Assembly (NCBI GenBank): GCA_940671915.1
Contig: CALNVZ010002100.1
Location: 6,625,899-6,689,898, forward strand
Direction: 5' to 3'
DNA: 64,000 bases
From: Paracentrotus lividus
Lineage: Eukaryota > Echinodermata > Echinoidea > Camarodonta > Echinidae
The notes under the pieces were generated by a model. The model saw only the letters and a program-made list of their open reading frames with translations, was not told where the DNA came from and ran no database searches. The translations under genes were made by a program, and so were the position numbers. Below, in pieces: positions 1-11,758 of the stretch; positions within the stretch are counted from its first letter, which is position 1; every line of letters starts with the position of its first letter.

Positions 1-779
1 ACAACTTTAAGACGGCTTAGAAACAAGTTTGAGACTAGTTGTTGAGACGTCGCGGAACGTCTCCGAGACGTTTCATGATCGCGGATACTACTTTGAGACA
101 TTTCTCTGAAACTGCTTTGAAACAGATTTTGAAAAACATCTCGGAGACTCTCCTCGACAGAATAAGACGGAATAAACGTTATCGTGCGAAAAATCGATTC
201 CTTTGCGAAGACGTCTCGCTATTTTTGTAAACAAATTTTGAAAATTGTCGTGGAGATAATCTCGGAGACTTTTCCTCGACGGAATAAGACGGAATAAACT
301 TTTTATCCGTCTCGAAGAACGATTCCGTTGCGAAGACGTCTCCGCTATATCACCCTTCACTTCGACAAAGTTCGTAAGAATTTACACAAAATTAAACTTT
401 TTAAACTTTAATGTTGTGTAGTTTGTGTGTAACCAATTCAGCTTCTTTTTTTTTTTGGAGAAGATTGAACATCGCCGTATTTTCCGCTTGCTGCGCTTGC
501 CTCGTGATGGACGAGTATTGTTCTCTGTATACCTGAATGCAGCCTCCTCATTGGTCAATCGTTCACCTTTGTAACAAGTGGTAGCTAGGGCATTTCGGTG
601 AGTACAGCGGTGACAGAGTGTTCTTATTTTTTCTGGCGCGGGGTACAAAGGAAGTCAAACTTCGCAGACGTTTTTCTCTTGATTTTGATTTCCAAGAGCA
701 CAATTCTCCTCGCGTTCAGAGGCTAATATCTCCACTTCTATTTACTCTTTACAGTCGGGTTATATATCAAATTCAAGGC
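1..779. repeat. First copy of a ~780-bp repeated block
   Basis: Nearly the same sequence recurs at 1974-2757, with scattered one-base insertions and deletions. The first half is rich in GAGACGT/ACGTCTC words and the second half ends just before an assembly gap. No convincing coding frame runs through it, and short open frames are broken differently in the two copies. The differences look like read errors, so this is probably an assembly duplicate rather than a true tandem repeat. Confidence 0.7.
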
Positions 780-804
780 NNNNNNNNNNNNNNNNNNNNN
801 NNNN
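780..804. other. Assembly gap (25 N)
   Basis: A run of N follows the first copy of the repeated block and is followed directly by a GT-rich microsatellite. Confidence 0.99.
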
Positions 805-867
805 ATGTATATGTGTGCGTTTGCTTGTGTGTGTGTGTGTGTTTGTGTGTGTGTGTGGTGGGTTGGT
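805..867. repeat. (GT)n microsatellite beside the gap
   Basis: Imperfect GT repeat. Open frames across it are low-complexity artefacts. Confidence 0.9.
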
Positions 868-1973
868 GAGGGTGTATGTGTACGAGGGGGTAGTGAGCAT
901 GCGGCTAGACATGATCTTGATTTAATATATATATATATTTTTTTTAATGGCTTCCTGTCTCACCAGAAGGTCAATGCTAACTATAATAACACAGTAATTT
1001 CCAACACTTCATGATTTGCAAGTACATTATATCTAACTGTATTTGCAAGTTTGAAGAAGATATGTGATACGTCTTGTCGAAATGAGAGATGAAGTCGCAG
1101 ATCAAAGATCCGAGTAAATCGACAACTAATAAAAAACTCAAAATTTTGAGGAAATTTTTTTTTTTATTATTTTCTGGTTCTACCATGCTTCCATCTTTGC
1201 TCTGTAAAAAATATGAGTGAAAATGATAACGGGAAAGTGGTAAAAAAAGCTGTTTTCGGCGAGTGTTTTTTATGGTCATAATTTTTTTTTTCGCGGAACA
1301 TACAAGCGCACGTCCACGCTCATTTCCCCTCTCCGTTTAGCTCCGCCCTTAGCAACGCATGGCTTTGTTTGTTTGGACGTTTCACGGTCATGTGTTGTGT
1401 GATTTCTATGGCTTTTTGTTTCGTTTTTGTGAGCCGAATAGCGAACTAAACTCTCTTTAGCTGCACTCCAGCTTGTGCGATGCCACACAACGCTGCTGTA
1501 GCTGTGAATAAAGCTGTTTATCCGGGATACGCGGAGGCACGCAAACGAATGTCAATCTAACAATCGGGTGGGGGGGGGGGGGTTATGTGGGGAAAAGCTA
1601 CTTATTGCTTGACTTAGCTATCTGGATCCAAATGAATGTTAATTTCAGCATTTTTATTTTAGGGGCCGCGATATCTGTTGTCCTGATGGGAAAATTAAAC
1701 CTCCCTATAAACAAATTTGGTTCCATCAGGGAAACATAGAGCACACAAAAGAGGTGACTGTGATCATAATACTTCTGATACAAGTATTTAGGTTAAGTCT
1801 TAAGACGCGTAAGAGATTGCTAATTAAAATTGAAAAAAAAAATATGGTTTTAAAATTGGTTGATATTTGCATTATGTGGAAACCAATGAGCTAAGGGGGG
1901 GGGGGGGAGAGTGGCAAATCAATCTAGTTTATAACTGCGGGCTGGTATCTCACTTTTTGGAACTACTTTGAAA
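868..1973. other. No gene seen
   Basis: AT-rich DNA with two G-homopolymer tracts near 1567 and 1897. No exon-like frame with splice sites was found on either strand. Confidence 0.6.
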
Positions 1974-2757
1974 CAACTTTAAGACGGCTTAGAAACAAGT
2001 TTGAGACTAGTTGTTGAGACGTCGCGGAGACGTCTCCGAGACGTTTCATGATCGCGGATACTACTTTGAGACATTTCTCTGAAACTGCTTTGAAACAGAT
2101 TTTGAAAACATCTCGGAGACTTCTCCTCGACAGAATAAAGACGGAATAAACGTTATCCGTCGCGAAAAAATCGATTCCTTTGCGAAGACGTCTCCGCTAT
2201 TTTTGTAAACAAATTTTGAAAATTGTCGTGGAGATAATCTCGGAGACTTTTCCTCGACGGAATAAAAGACGGAATAAACTTTTTATCCGTCTCGAAGAAA
2301 CGATTCCGTTGCGAAGACGTCTCCGCTATATCACCTTCACTTCGACAAAGTTCGTAAGAATTTACACAAAATTAAACTTTTAAATTTAATGTTGTGTAGT
2401 TTGTGTGTAACCAAATTCAGCTTCTTTTTTTTTTTGGAGAAGATTGAACATCGCCGTTATTCCGCTTGCTGCGCTTGCCTCGTGATGGACGAGTATTGTT
2501 CTCTGTATACCTGAATGCAGCTCCTCATTGGTCAATCGTTTCACCTTTGTAACAAGTGGTAGCTAGGGCATTTCGGTGAGTACAGCGGTGAACAGAGTGT
2601 TCTTATTTTCTGGGCGCGGGGTACAAAGGAAGTCAAACTTCGCGCAGACGTTTTCTCTTGATTTTGATTTCCAAGAGCACAATTCTCCTCGCGTTCAGAG
2701 GCTAATATCTCCACTTCTATTTACTCTTTACAGTCGGTTATATATCAAATTCAAGGC
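1974..2757. repeat. Second copy of the ~780-bp repeated block
   Basis: Matches 1-779 over its whole length and continues directly into the 3.2-kb block described next, which suggests it is the correctly joined copy. Confidence 0.7.
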
Positions 2758-2911
2758 AATGAATCAGGGATCAATAATATCAAATAAAATGGATTTCAAA
2801 AATTGCGAATAGTCTCTCCTTTCGACGTGACGGCATCACATATTATGTATGTGTAAAATCATGGAGTACACCATTACATGCATGGTTCTTTATTGACTCC
2901 AACTACATGTA

Positions 2912-3899
2912 CACTGTCCGTCATAAAGGTGGAATATTTTTTGCCGCTATCGCGACATGATTTTGCTCCGACTTTAATTTTTGAATATGTTTGTCCCTGC
3001 TTTTACTTTTTGGGACGCCTGGCTATATCTTGGACATTCTCCAAACCCTTCACGTGGACCTGTCTCCAAAAAAGTTTTGTCCACCCCCGTGATGCCCATT
3101 TTTGTCATTTTTTTCTCATTTGGGGCCCCTTTTTTGTTTTCCCGGCCGATCAAGCTCCGTCCTATTCCCAGGAAACGCAACTGAGGTGTACTGTTTTATA
3201 TTGTTCTTTAAGTTAAATCTGTATTTCTGAGGACAGGCTAAGGTCTCTTGTCTAGGGGAAGGGTTGAAGTAAAAAACGAGATTGGTGAAAATTCGGAATA
3301 TTTTATTCCATTTTTATGCTGAAACAAAAGAAATGAAAAACCATTTTTAACCCTTAAATATCATCATTTTCTCCTTACATTTTTGTTTAACCTTGATGAC
3401 AAGGCTGTAAATAGTCACTATTGATAATTTTTTTACTTTGATTTATGTTTGGTTGAGATTTTACAATACAATTTGGGAAGATAGAAATTTCCATGGTGTA
3501 AAAATGAATAAATGAACTGTTTGAACCCAATCAAAATAAATTTTGACCACTCCCTAACAAAAGAGTCGAGCCTGTAACCACAAATCTAGATTTAATTTAA
3601 AGAACAATAACAAATCTCCACCTCAGACGTGTTTCCTTGGGGTAGGACTGCGGGGGCCTTGGTGGGTCGCGTGAACAAAAAAGGGCCCCAAATGAGAAAA
3701 ATGACAAAAATGGCCATCTTCTGGGGGTGACAAAGTTTTTTTGAAGAAAAATCCCCGGGAAGGGTTGAGGGAACGTCCAAGATATACCCAGGATCCCAGA
3801 AAGTGAAAGCGGTGACACACACATGCAAGAAATTAACAGCGGAGCAACATAATGTCGCTTGAGCCAGAAAAAAATATTCCACCTTTATGACGAACAGTG
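2912..3899. mobile_element. MITE, CACTGTCCGTCATAAAGG family (copy 1)
   Basis: Terminal inverted repeats CACTGTCCGTCATAAAGGTG and its complement ending GACGAACAGTG are flanked by TA (2910-2911 and 3900-3901), as in Tc1/mariner-like elements. No transposase frame is present. The gene B paralogue lacks the insertion at the matching place near 41370. This copy sits in the probable assembly duplicate. Confidence 0.8.
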
Positions 3900-3914
3900 T
3901 ATATTCAAACTTAC

Positions 3915-4516
3915 CCGGTTCCCAGCTGGTGAGACTGGAATAACGCGCATGTAAGCTGGCGTGACGGCTGTGACAGTTGTGTTAGAGTGAGAGGCGGGAC
4001 GGGTGTGGCCCGGGTTACGGGCGTGCTTGGTGAGATGGGGCTAGATGTGTAGTGAGGTGGTTCAGGTGGGTTTTTGGTGAGTGCCTTTCCCTGATGGGGT
4101 GGTAACTTCCCTTCTAAGCTTTCTATATTCACCCTCGGGTCGCACGTCGGACATGTCCATTCTACGTAGGAGCCCCCCACTGCCCTCCTACGGGTTGTTC
4201 CTTAATAGACTCGTACACAGGAGGGGGATCATCAGGGGGTAGGTTAGGGTGCGTGAAACCAGAAACCCCATATATTCGTGATTTATGTCGCGAGACGGGA
4301 TGTTCTTTGGTACGAGGCGTTGAATTATCTCTTGGGATGAGATCGTTTTGGGAGCAGAACTCAGGGTTGGTTGGTGCTGCGACTGATGCATTCCTACTGC
4401 TTCGGTAAACCACCACACAAACCAAGAATGCGATGAGACCAAAAGCGATGGTAAGACTAATACTCAGAGAATGATAAGTATGTTATTATCGTCTAGAGAT
4501 AGTTGGGGTTCAGTTA
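3915..4516 (-). pseudogene. Frameshifted duplicate of receptor transmembrane/tail exon
   Basis: Same exon as 7161-7765 but 602 nt instead of 605, with several one-base indels that break the frame within the tail. Splice acceptor and donor sequences are still readable. Because the neighbouring copy is fully open and otherwise almost identical, sequencing or assembly error is the likeliest cause. It should not be counted as a third gene. Confidence 0.7.
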
Positions 4517-4546
4517 CTGTAAGATAAAAATTAAAATAATAATAAC

Positions 4547-4591
<45 letters not shown>

Positions 4592-5239
4592 TTTTTTTAG
4601 TGTGACACACTGTGAAAGTGGGCCAAACCACACAGTCGACTCTGTGAACAGAATGTGCGGGTCCTTCACAGTGTGACGACTGTGTGGATTTGACCCATTG
4701 TCATTGTTCGGTACTGGAAAAAGTACCACACAATGTGACCACACTGTGTCACAGTGTGTTCAGACTGTGGAACACTGTAGAACATTGTGTTGTCTTTTTT
4801 TCGGCGGGGACATACACCGGGTAAATAAACCCTCAATGTCTGATTCAAATGATTATTACATGATTACTTTAAATTAGACAGTAACTTTGCCCTGAGAAAA
4901 AATCTATAGCCATGGTGCTTCCTACGTGTATATGCAGACTAGTGGATGTAGCTGCTACTTCATAGGATAATTGGTTTATTAAGAGACACAATACAAGATG
5001 ACATGGTCTGAACCCTCACGACTCCGAAGGCGATGCAGAACTTGATGATGACGCGATACAATGGCTACCAAAAAACTTCTCTGATCTTGAGCTCCTTACA
5101 CCCATGAATGATATGACTTTTTAAAGTATTAAAATATTAGAACGATTAATAAAGTTGGCAACTTATAATGGGAATCTCACAATATGAGCAATCTTCCTAC
5201 CTCCCCTCAAAAATATTGTGAAGAAAAACAATTGCTTAC

Positions 5240-5272
5240 CTGGTTCAGTTGGCCGCGATGTAGGCTTGGTTT
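5240..5272 (-). pseudogene. Duplicate of 33-nt receptor stalk exon
   Basis: Identical in layout to 8535-8567: acceptor ending ATAG, 33 nt, donor GTAAGC. It belongs to the duplicated 3.2-kb block. Confidence 0.65.
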
Positions 5273-6147
5273 CTATTAATAAAGCGTGGAAAAGTTTTAT
5301 TATTTACTTTCATTAGATTTTAATTTTCTTATGCACTCGTATAAGTAGCATAAAATATAAATATTTTTCAGACAATGAATCATAAATAAGCAATGGTCTA
5401 TTAATTATTATTTAAAAACAAGAGATAATCAAAAACTTAAGTATCATACTTTATCGAACGTAATTACAAGTAATTTGCTTGAAAAAATCATGGTCCCGTT
5501 AAAACTCATATAAAAGGGTAATACAGTTTATTAAACAGATTGGATAACTTATTGAAAGACAAAAATATATATATTACGATGATATTAATAATGTATAGGA
5601 AGATGGTGATGACATTGATGACGATGATGATGAAGATGATGATTGAAGTAAATACGTTTTTGTTGGAAATAGAAACGGGGTACTGTCATATTTTAAAGGC
5701 AAATTTCTTATGGTAATAACCTTCTTCAGCAATGTCACATTATGTTTTGACTAACTGTAGGCCTATTTATCATCTTGTATTTCTTGAAAATAATTTACTG
5801 TTAAAGGATCGTTTTTGATCATGATTCATTGTCAGTATGTTCAATATTTAATCCAATATGCAATATGCCACAAGTGTAAACTTTCTGAAGCACATTGAAA
5901 ATGCGATGGAAATCAGGAGCAATCGTTAAAATACCTTGTTTTTGATCAGTCATGTTCTAGAGGTTATCTAAAGATTATGTCCGTGCTATGATTTAATGAA
6001 TCAGGGATCAATAATATCAAATAAAATGGATTTCAAAAATTGCGAATAGTCTCTCCTTTCGACGTGACGCATCACATATTATGTATGTGTAAAATCATGG
6101 AGTACACCATTACATGCATGGTTCTTTATTGACTCCAACTACATGTA

Positions 6148-7145
6148 CACTGTCCGTCATAAAGGTGGAATATTTTTTTGCCGCTATCGCGACATGATTT
6201 TGCTCCGACTTTAATTTCTTGAATATGTTTGTCCCTGCTTTTACTTTTTGGGACCCTGGCTATATCTTGGACATTCTCCAAACCCTTCACGTGGACCTGT
6301 CTCCAAAAAAGTTTTGTCCACCCCCGTGATGCCCATTTTTGTCATTTTTTTCTCATTTTGGGGCCCCTTTTTGTTTTCCCGGCCGATCAAGCCCCCTCCG
6401 TCCTATTCCCAGGAAACGCAACTGAGGTGTACTGTTTTATATTGTTCTTTAAGTTAAATCTGTATTTCTGAGGACAGGCTAAGGTCTCTTGTCTAGGGGA
6501 AGGGTTGAAGTAAAAAACGAGATTGGTGAAAATTCGGAATATTTTATTCCATTTTTATGCTGAAAACAAAAGAAATGAAAAACCATTTTTAACCCTTAAA
6601 TATCATCATTTTCTCCTTACATTTTGTTTAACCTTGATGACAAGGCTGTAAATAGTCACTATTGATAATTTTTTACTTTGATTTATGTTTGGTTGAGATT
6701 TTACAATACAATTTAGGGAAGATAGAAATTTCCATGGTGTAAAAATGAATAAAATGACTGTTGAACCCAAATCAAAATAAATTTTGACCACTCCCCTAAA
6801 CAAAAGAGTCGAGCCTGTAACCACAAATCTAGATTTAATTTAAAGAACAATAACAAATCTCCACCTCAGACGTGTTTCCTTGGGGTAGGACTGCGGGGGC
6901 CTTGGTGGGTCGCGTGAACAAAAAAGGGCCCCCAAAATGAGAAAAAATGACAAAAATGGCCATCTTCTGGGGGTGACAAAGTTTTTTTGAAGAAAAATCC
7001 CCGGGAAGGGTTGAGGGAACGTCCAAGATATACCCAGGATCCCAGAAAGTGAAAGCGGTGACACACACATGCAAGAAATTAACAGCGGAGCAACATAATG
7101 TCGCTTGAGCCAGAAAAAAATATTCCACCTTTATGACGAACAGTG
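6148..7145. mobile_element. MITE, CACTGTCCGTCATAAAGG family (copy 2)
   Basis: About 998 bp with terminal inverted repeats of about 30 bp and TA on both sides (6146-6147, 7146-7147). It ends 15 bp beyond the receptor tail exon. Short open frames on both strands are shared by both copies but have no recognisable domain. Confidence 0.85.
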
Positions 7146-7160
7146 TATATTCAAACTTAC

Positions 7161-7765
7161 CCGGTTCCCAGCTGGTGAGACTGGAATAACGCGCATGTAA
7201 GCTGGCGTGACGGCTGTGACAGTTGTGTCTAGAGTGAGAGGCGGGACGGGTGTGCCCGGTGTTACGGGCGTGCTTGGTGAGATGGGGCTAGATGTGTAGT
7301 GAGGTGGTTCAGGTGGGTTTTGGTGAGTGCCTTTCCCTGATGGGGTGGTAACTTCCCTTCTAAGCTTCTCATATTCACCCTCGGGTCGCACGTCGGACAT
7401 GTCCAATTCTACGTAGGAGCCCCCCACTGCCCCTCCTACCGGGTGTTCCTTAATAGACTCGTACACAGGAGGGGGATCATCAGGGGGTAGGTTAGGGTGC
7501 GTGAAACCAGAAACCCCCATATATTCGTGATTTATGTCCGAGACGGGATGTTCTTGGTACCGAGGCGTTGAATTATCTCTTGGGATGAGATCGTTTTGGG
7601 AGCAGAACTCAGGGTTGGTTGGTGCTGCGACTGATGCATTCCTACTGCTTCGGTAAACCACCACACAAACCAAGAATGCGATGAGACCAAAAGCGATGGT
7701 AAGACTAATACTCAGAGCAATGATAAGTATGTTATTATCGTCTAGAGATAGTTGGGGTTCAGTTA
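7161..7765 (-). CDS. Gene A exon: transmembrane helix and cytoplasmic tail
   Basis: The exon starts after TTACAG with 2 nt completing a codon and runs 605 nt to a GTAAGT-type donor. It encodes a short acidic stem (LSLDDNN), a ~26-residue hydrophobic helix (ILIIALSISLTIAFGLIAFL and onward), a basic stop-transfer YRSSR, and then a ~160-residue tail rich in Pro and Tyr. The tail contains PPVY and PPHY (PPxY, the class bound by Nedd4-type WW domains) and three YxxL/I motifs: YESI, YVEL and YEKL. Their spacing, 12 then 10 residues, is also found in gene B. If the donor is not used, reading continues nine residues to a stop inside the adjacent MITE. Confidence 0.8.
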
Positions 7766-7793
7766 CTGTAAGATAAAAATTAAAATAAATAAC

Positions 7794-7795
<2 letters not shown>

Positions 7796-7877
<82 letters not shown>
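7796..7877. repeat. Poly-T tract (~80 bp)
   Basis: Lies in the intron just upstream of the tail exon; the duplicate block carries a shorter tract near 4551-4589. Lysine-rich open frames across it are artefacts. Confidence 0.9.
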
Positions 7878-7879
<2 letters not shown>

Positions 7880-7890
7880 TTTTTTTTAGT

Positions 7891-8086
7891 GGTGACACAC
7901 TGTGAAAGTGGGCCAAAACCACACAGTCGACTCTGTGAACAGAATGTGCGGGTCCTTCACAGTGTGACGACTGTGTGGATTTGACCCATTGTCATTGTCG
8001 GTACTGGAAAAAGTACCACACAATGTGACCACACTGTGTCACAGTGTGTTCAGACTGTGGAACACTGTAGAACATTGTGTTGTCTT
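7891..8086. repeat. CACTGTG-rich foldback (gene A intron)
   Basis: A cluster of CACACTGTG/CACAGTGTG words contains inverted arms built around TGGGCCAAAACCACACAGTC. The same foldback is at 4600-4795 and, diverged, at 42115-42340 in gene B, so it predates the gene duplication. Confidence 0.7.
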
Positions 8087-8534
8087 TTTTTCGGCGGGGA
8101 CATACACCGGGTAAATAAACCCCTCAATGTCTGATTCAAATGATTATTACATGATTACTTTAAATTAGACAGTAACTTTGTCCCTGAGAAAAAAATCTAT
8201 AGCCATGGTGCTTCCTACGTGTATATGCAGACTATGTGGATGTAGCTGCTACTTCATAGGATAATTGGTTTATTAAGAGACACAATACAAGATGACATGG
8301 TCTGAACCCTCACGACTCCGAAGGCGATGCAGAACTTGATGATGACGCGATACAATGGCTACCAAAAAACTTCTCTGATCTTGAGCTCCTTACACCCATG
8401 AATGATATGACTTTTTAAAGTATTAAAATATTAGAACGATTAATAAAGTTGGCAACTTATAATGGGAATCTCACAATATGAGCAATCTTCCTACCTCCCC
8501 TCAAAAATATTGTGAAGAAAAAACAATTGCTTAC

Positions 8535-8567
8535 CTGGTTCAGTTGGCCGCGATGTAGGCTTGGTTT
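8535..8567 (-). CDS. Gene A stalk exon (33 nt)
   Basis: Phase 1-1 exon between an ATAG acceptor and a GTAAGC donor, encoding roughly ETKPTSRPTEPG. It is part of the Thr/Ser/Pro stalk and has a matching exon at 42706-42738. Confidence 0.75.
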
Positions 8568-9355
8568 CTATTAATAAAGCGTGGAAAAGTTTTATTATTT
8601 ACTTTCATTAGATTTTAATTTTCTTATGCACTCGTATAAGTAGCATAAAATATAAATATTTTTCAGACAATGAATCATAAATAAGCAATGGTCTATTAAT
8701 TATTATTTAAAAACAAGAGATAATCAAAAACTTAAGTATCATACTTTATCGAACGTAATTACAAGTAATTTGCTTGAAAAAATCATGGTCCCCGTTAAAA
8801 CTCATATAAAAGGGTAATACAGTTATTAAACAGATTGGATAACTTATTGAAAGACAAAAATATATATATTACGATGATATTAATAATGTATAGGAAGATG
8901 GTGATGACATTGATGACGATGATGATGAAGATGATGATTGAAGTAAATACGTTTTGTTGGAAATAGAAACGGGGTACTGTCATATTTTAAAGCAAATTTC
9001 TTATGGTAATAACCCTTCTTCAGCAATGTCACATTATGTTTTGACTAACTGTAGGCCTATTTATCATCTTGTATTTCTTGAAAATAATTTACTGTTAAAG
9101 GATCGTTTTGATCATGATTCATTGTCAGTATGTTCAATATTTAATCCAATATGCAATATGCCACAAGTGTAAACTTTCTGAAGCACATTGAAAATGCGAT
9201 GGAAATCAGGAGCAATCGTTAAAATACCTTGTTTTGATCAGTCATGTTCTAGAGGTTATCTAAAGATTATGTCCGTGCTATGATTTTTTTCCCTCAATAT
9301 ACAGTCTGTAGTTCAAAGAAATCAAAAGCTATTAATGTCTTGCTAATATGCTTAC

Positions 9356-9418
9356 CAATGTGAGATGAAGTACGGGATGTGGATATTCCCAGTGTAGATT
9401 TAACAGTTGACGATGTTT
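9356..9418 (-). CDS. Gene A stalk exon (63 nt, type 2)
   Basis: Phase 1-1 exon, acceptor CTTTAG and donor GTAAGC. It encodes a Thr/Ser-rich segment with VKSTLGISTSRTSS, similar to the next upstream 63-nt exon, so the pair looks like an internal exon duplication. The gene B counterpart is 46160-46222. Confidence 0.75.
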
Positions 9419-10199
9419 CTAAAGAATAACGTAATAAAAATGTCCATTGCCTTATTTATACAATGGTGATTGCAACTTTAATATTCAAAGTATGGCTTTC
9501 AACTCTTGACGTCACAAATTACATAGTCACGAGTGTTTTTGGTAGGGGATAGCCATAGGTAATATTTCTGACAGTGAAAAACAATTAGTGTAACATTACC
9601 CAATACTCAACAATGCCCACACGCGCCGCCATTGAACATAATAGAAGGACTTTGATTTTGCTACTAATATTTTCCTAGGTACACAGTGTAAGTTTTAATC
9701 TTAACCATTAAAGAACTTCTTATTATAATACACTGTAAACTATAAGGAAAAGGAATGGTTTTTAACCGTTTTTGAAAGTCATTCAATAATGAATTAGAAT
9801 TTTGGATGTTTTAATCCTTGGAGTTTGGAAAGACATAAAATTCCTTGTTCAAACATGTGTAAAATTTTAAAAATTCATTAGTTAATCATCTTATATTAAT
9901 TTGGATATAAACTTCTCATTCGAACACAAACAAAGTAAAACAGTAACTCTACAAAAAAAGTACATTATATAGGTTCTAAATTTGTGTACTTTTTACACAA
10001 AATCAAAACCATAAGAAATGACAGTTCCACGTGTTGGATTGAAATACATGAACCATAAGACGTATATACAGAATTACATGCACTGCCTCTTCTCTCTTGG
10101 TGTTTTTTTTTTCTACTTTTCCCCCATTTTTCCTTTTAACTTTTTTACAACTTAATATCAGTAACGAAAAAGTAAACAAACAAGGTATGTAATTCTTAC

Positions 10200-10262
10200 C
10201 ACTGCGATATGTAGTACGGGATGTTGATGTTTTCAGAGTAGATTTAACAGGTGTCGATGTTT
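10200..10262 (-). CDS. Gene A stalk exon (63 nt, type 1)
   Basis: Phase 1-1 exon, acceptor TTTTAG and donor GTAAGA, encoding a segment with VKSTLKTSTSRTTY. The gene B counterpart is 47353-47415, of the same length. Confidence 0.75.
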
Positions 10263-10754
10263 CTAAAATAATAATAAAATATTGTCCTTTCACTCGTGAC
10301 GTCACAAATTACATGGTCACCACTTTTTTTTTCTTCTTTTTTTTTGGGGGGATAGGTAATATTTCTGACAATGAAAAACAATCCTTGTAAAATCACCAAA
10401 TATCTAGCAGAGCCCATACTCTCCAATGAACATAATCAAACTTTGCCTTTACTCTCGCACTGTAAAAATACATTTTGAGAAAGGGAATTCAATTTTACAC
10501 TTGATATTTATCTAAGGTACAATAATGTTTTTTTTTTGCGTCATAGCCTACTTCATCATAATATTAAACTTTGATTATATCAAATGAATTCCAAGTAAAC
10601 TTTTCTATTTAATGGTATTATGCACTATGAACAAAGAAAATGATGGATTTTCATCTTCAAGATAACATCAAAGGCCATTTACTGAAGAACGAAGAAAAAC
10701 TTTTGACCTTTTGATTATTGCATGGATTCTACCATGATTATTGGAAAGTCATAC

Positions 10755-10772
10755 CTGATATCGTTGTAGTGT
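10755..10772 (-). CDS. Gene A stalk micro-exon (18 nt)
   Basis: Acceptor AAGCAG and donor GTATGA bracket only 18 nt (about DTTTISG across junctions). The gene B counterpart is 36 nt (47949-47984), a length change that keeps the frame. Confidence 0.65.
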
Positions 10773-11439
10773 CTGCTTAAAAACAAAAGAAACAAAGAAA
10801 AACTAGGTTTATACTTTTGTGCTTCATTATTAACTCATTTTGGACTGCTTCTTGCAGATCATCGCAAACAAAAAGACATTTTACGCACGAAAACTATTTG
10901 CTAATAATGAATATTCAATTATCTTTAAGGTTAATATTTAATGAGCGTTAGACATTTCCAATGAGAATGTACAGTATCTGTAAGTACTCCTCGATATCCA
11001 AGAACAATCCATTCTCATTTGTTAGAAATTTAACTTTTCATAAGAATGAAATATATCCTTTGTAAGTAATTCATTTTAATTTCAGAAATTTAGATAAAAT
11101 GAAAAAAATAAAATAAATAAAGCATACGTCACATCATTAACAGGGACTTGATGTGTCTCCATTGAAATCTTTTTAACGTTTGTTATTCTGACTTCATTTA
11201 TGCTCTATCCGAAAAAAGATAAAGATTAACATCCACATGATTATATATGATTCCCTAAACCAAATTATGTATTTGTACTAGATATTTATGCTTGATTTAG
11301 GAAACACAACATCAAGCACAAATAAAAATTATTTCTCAACAATATGTAGAGATTTTGAATGGTGTGAAGGGTGATGAAAGGATTTCAAATTTTTTTTTTA
11401 AATACAATTGTCGTTTTTCATTTAGATCCATAGGCCTAC

Positions 11440-11487
11440 CTGGTTGTGTTGTTGATAATCCAGACGTGATCATAGGAGTTGTTATTA
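11440..11487 (-). CDS. Gene A stalk exon (48 nt)
   Basis: Phase 1-1 exon, acceptor TGACAG and donor GTAGGC. It encodes ITTPMITSGLSTTQPG and is nearly identical to 51501-51548 in gene B. Confidence 0.75.
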
Positions 11488-11758
11488 CTGTCAAATCAAT
11501 ATCAATACAAATCTCATTTCAGACGTATTTGTAGTCTCTATTTACAAAAGCTTTATTATTTTCAATCTTTTACTTTTTAAAAATTTATTATCACGTCGTC
11601 CTTTTAGAAACCTATGAGATTATTCATAAAACATGTATAAACTTGAAATTCATATTTTTTTTTATAGATCGGATACAGTGTGGAATGTTTTCATAATCAG
11701 GTAATAAAATTAGTTGTAATAAACAACATGTGAAATAGCAAACCATGACTCCGTTGTA

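Larger units (their letters stand above)
2759..5995. repeat. 3.2-kb duplicated block, error-rich copy
   Basis: Repeats almost base for base at 5996-9285. It contains a MITE, the receptor tail exon, a poly-T tract, a CACTGTG foldback, a stalk exon and a GAT-rich stretch in the same order. Differences are mainly homopolymer and single-base indels that shift the reading frame in the tail exon here but not in the second copy. A haplotype or gap-fill duplicate fits better than an old tandem duplication. Confidence 0.75.
5996..9285. repeat. 3.2-kb duplicated block, intact copy
   Basis: Partner of 2759-5995. It continues without a break into further exons of receptor gene A, so it is the better representation of the locus. 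Confidence 0.75.

Noticed and set aside
3915..4516. A third receptor gene
   Set aside because: Near-identity with 7161-7765, including intronic sequence, and indel-only differences point to an assembly duplicate.
6229..7128. Frames with SWTFSKPFTW or PLSLSGILGI, repeated in both blocks
   Set aside because: Conserved only because the MITE is duplicated; all lie within the inverted-repeat element, and the two ends encode complementary-looking peptides.
7131..7922. 263-residue protein starting before a poly-lysine run
   Set aside because: The lysine run is the translated poly-T tract. The real exon begins after the TTACAG acceptor at 7765.
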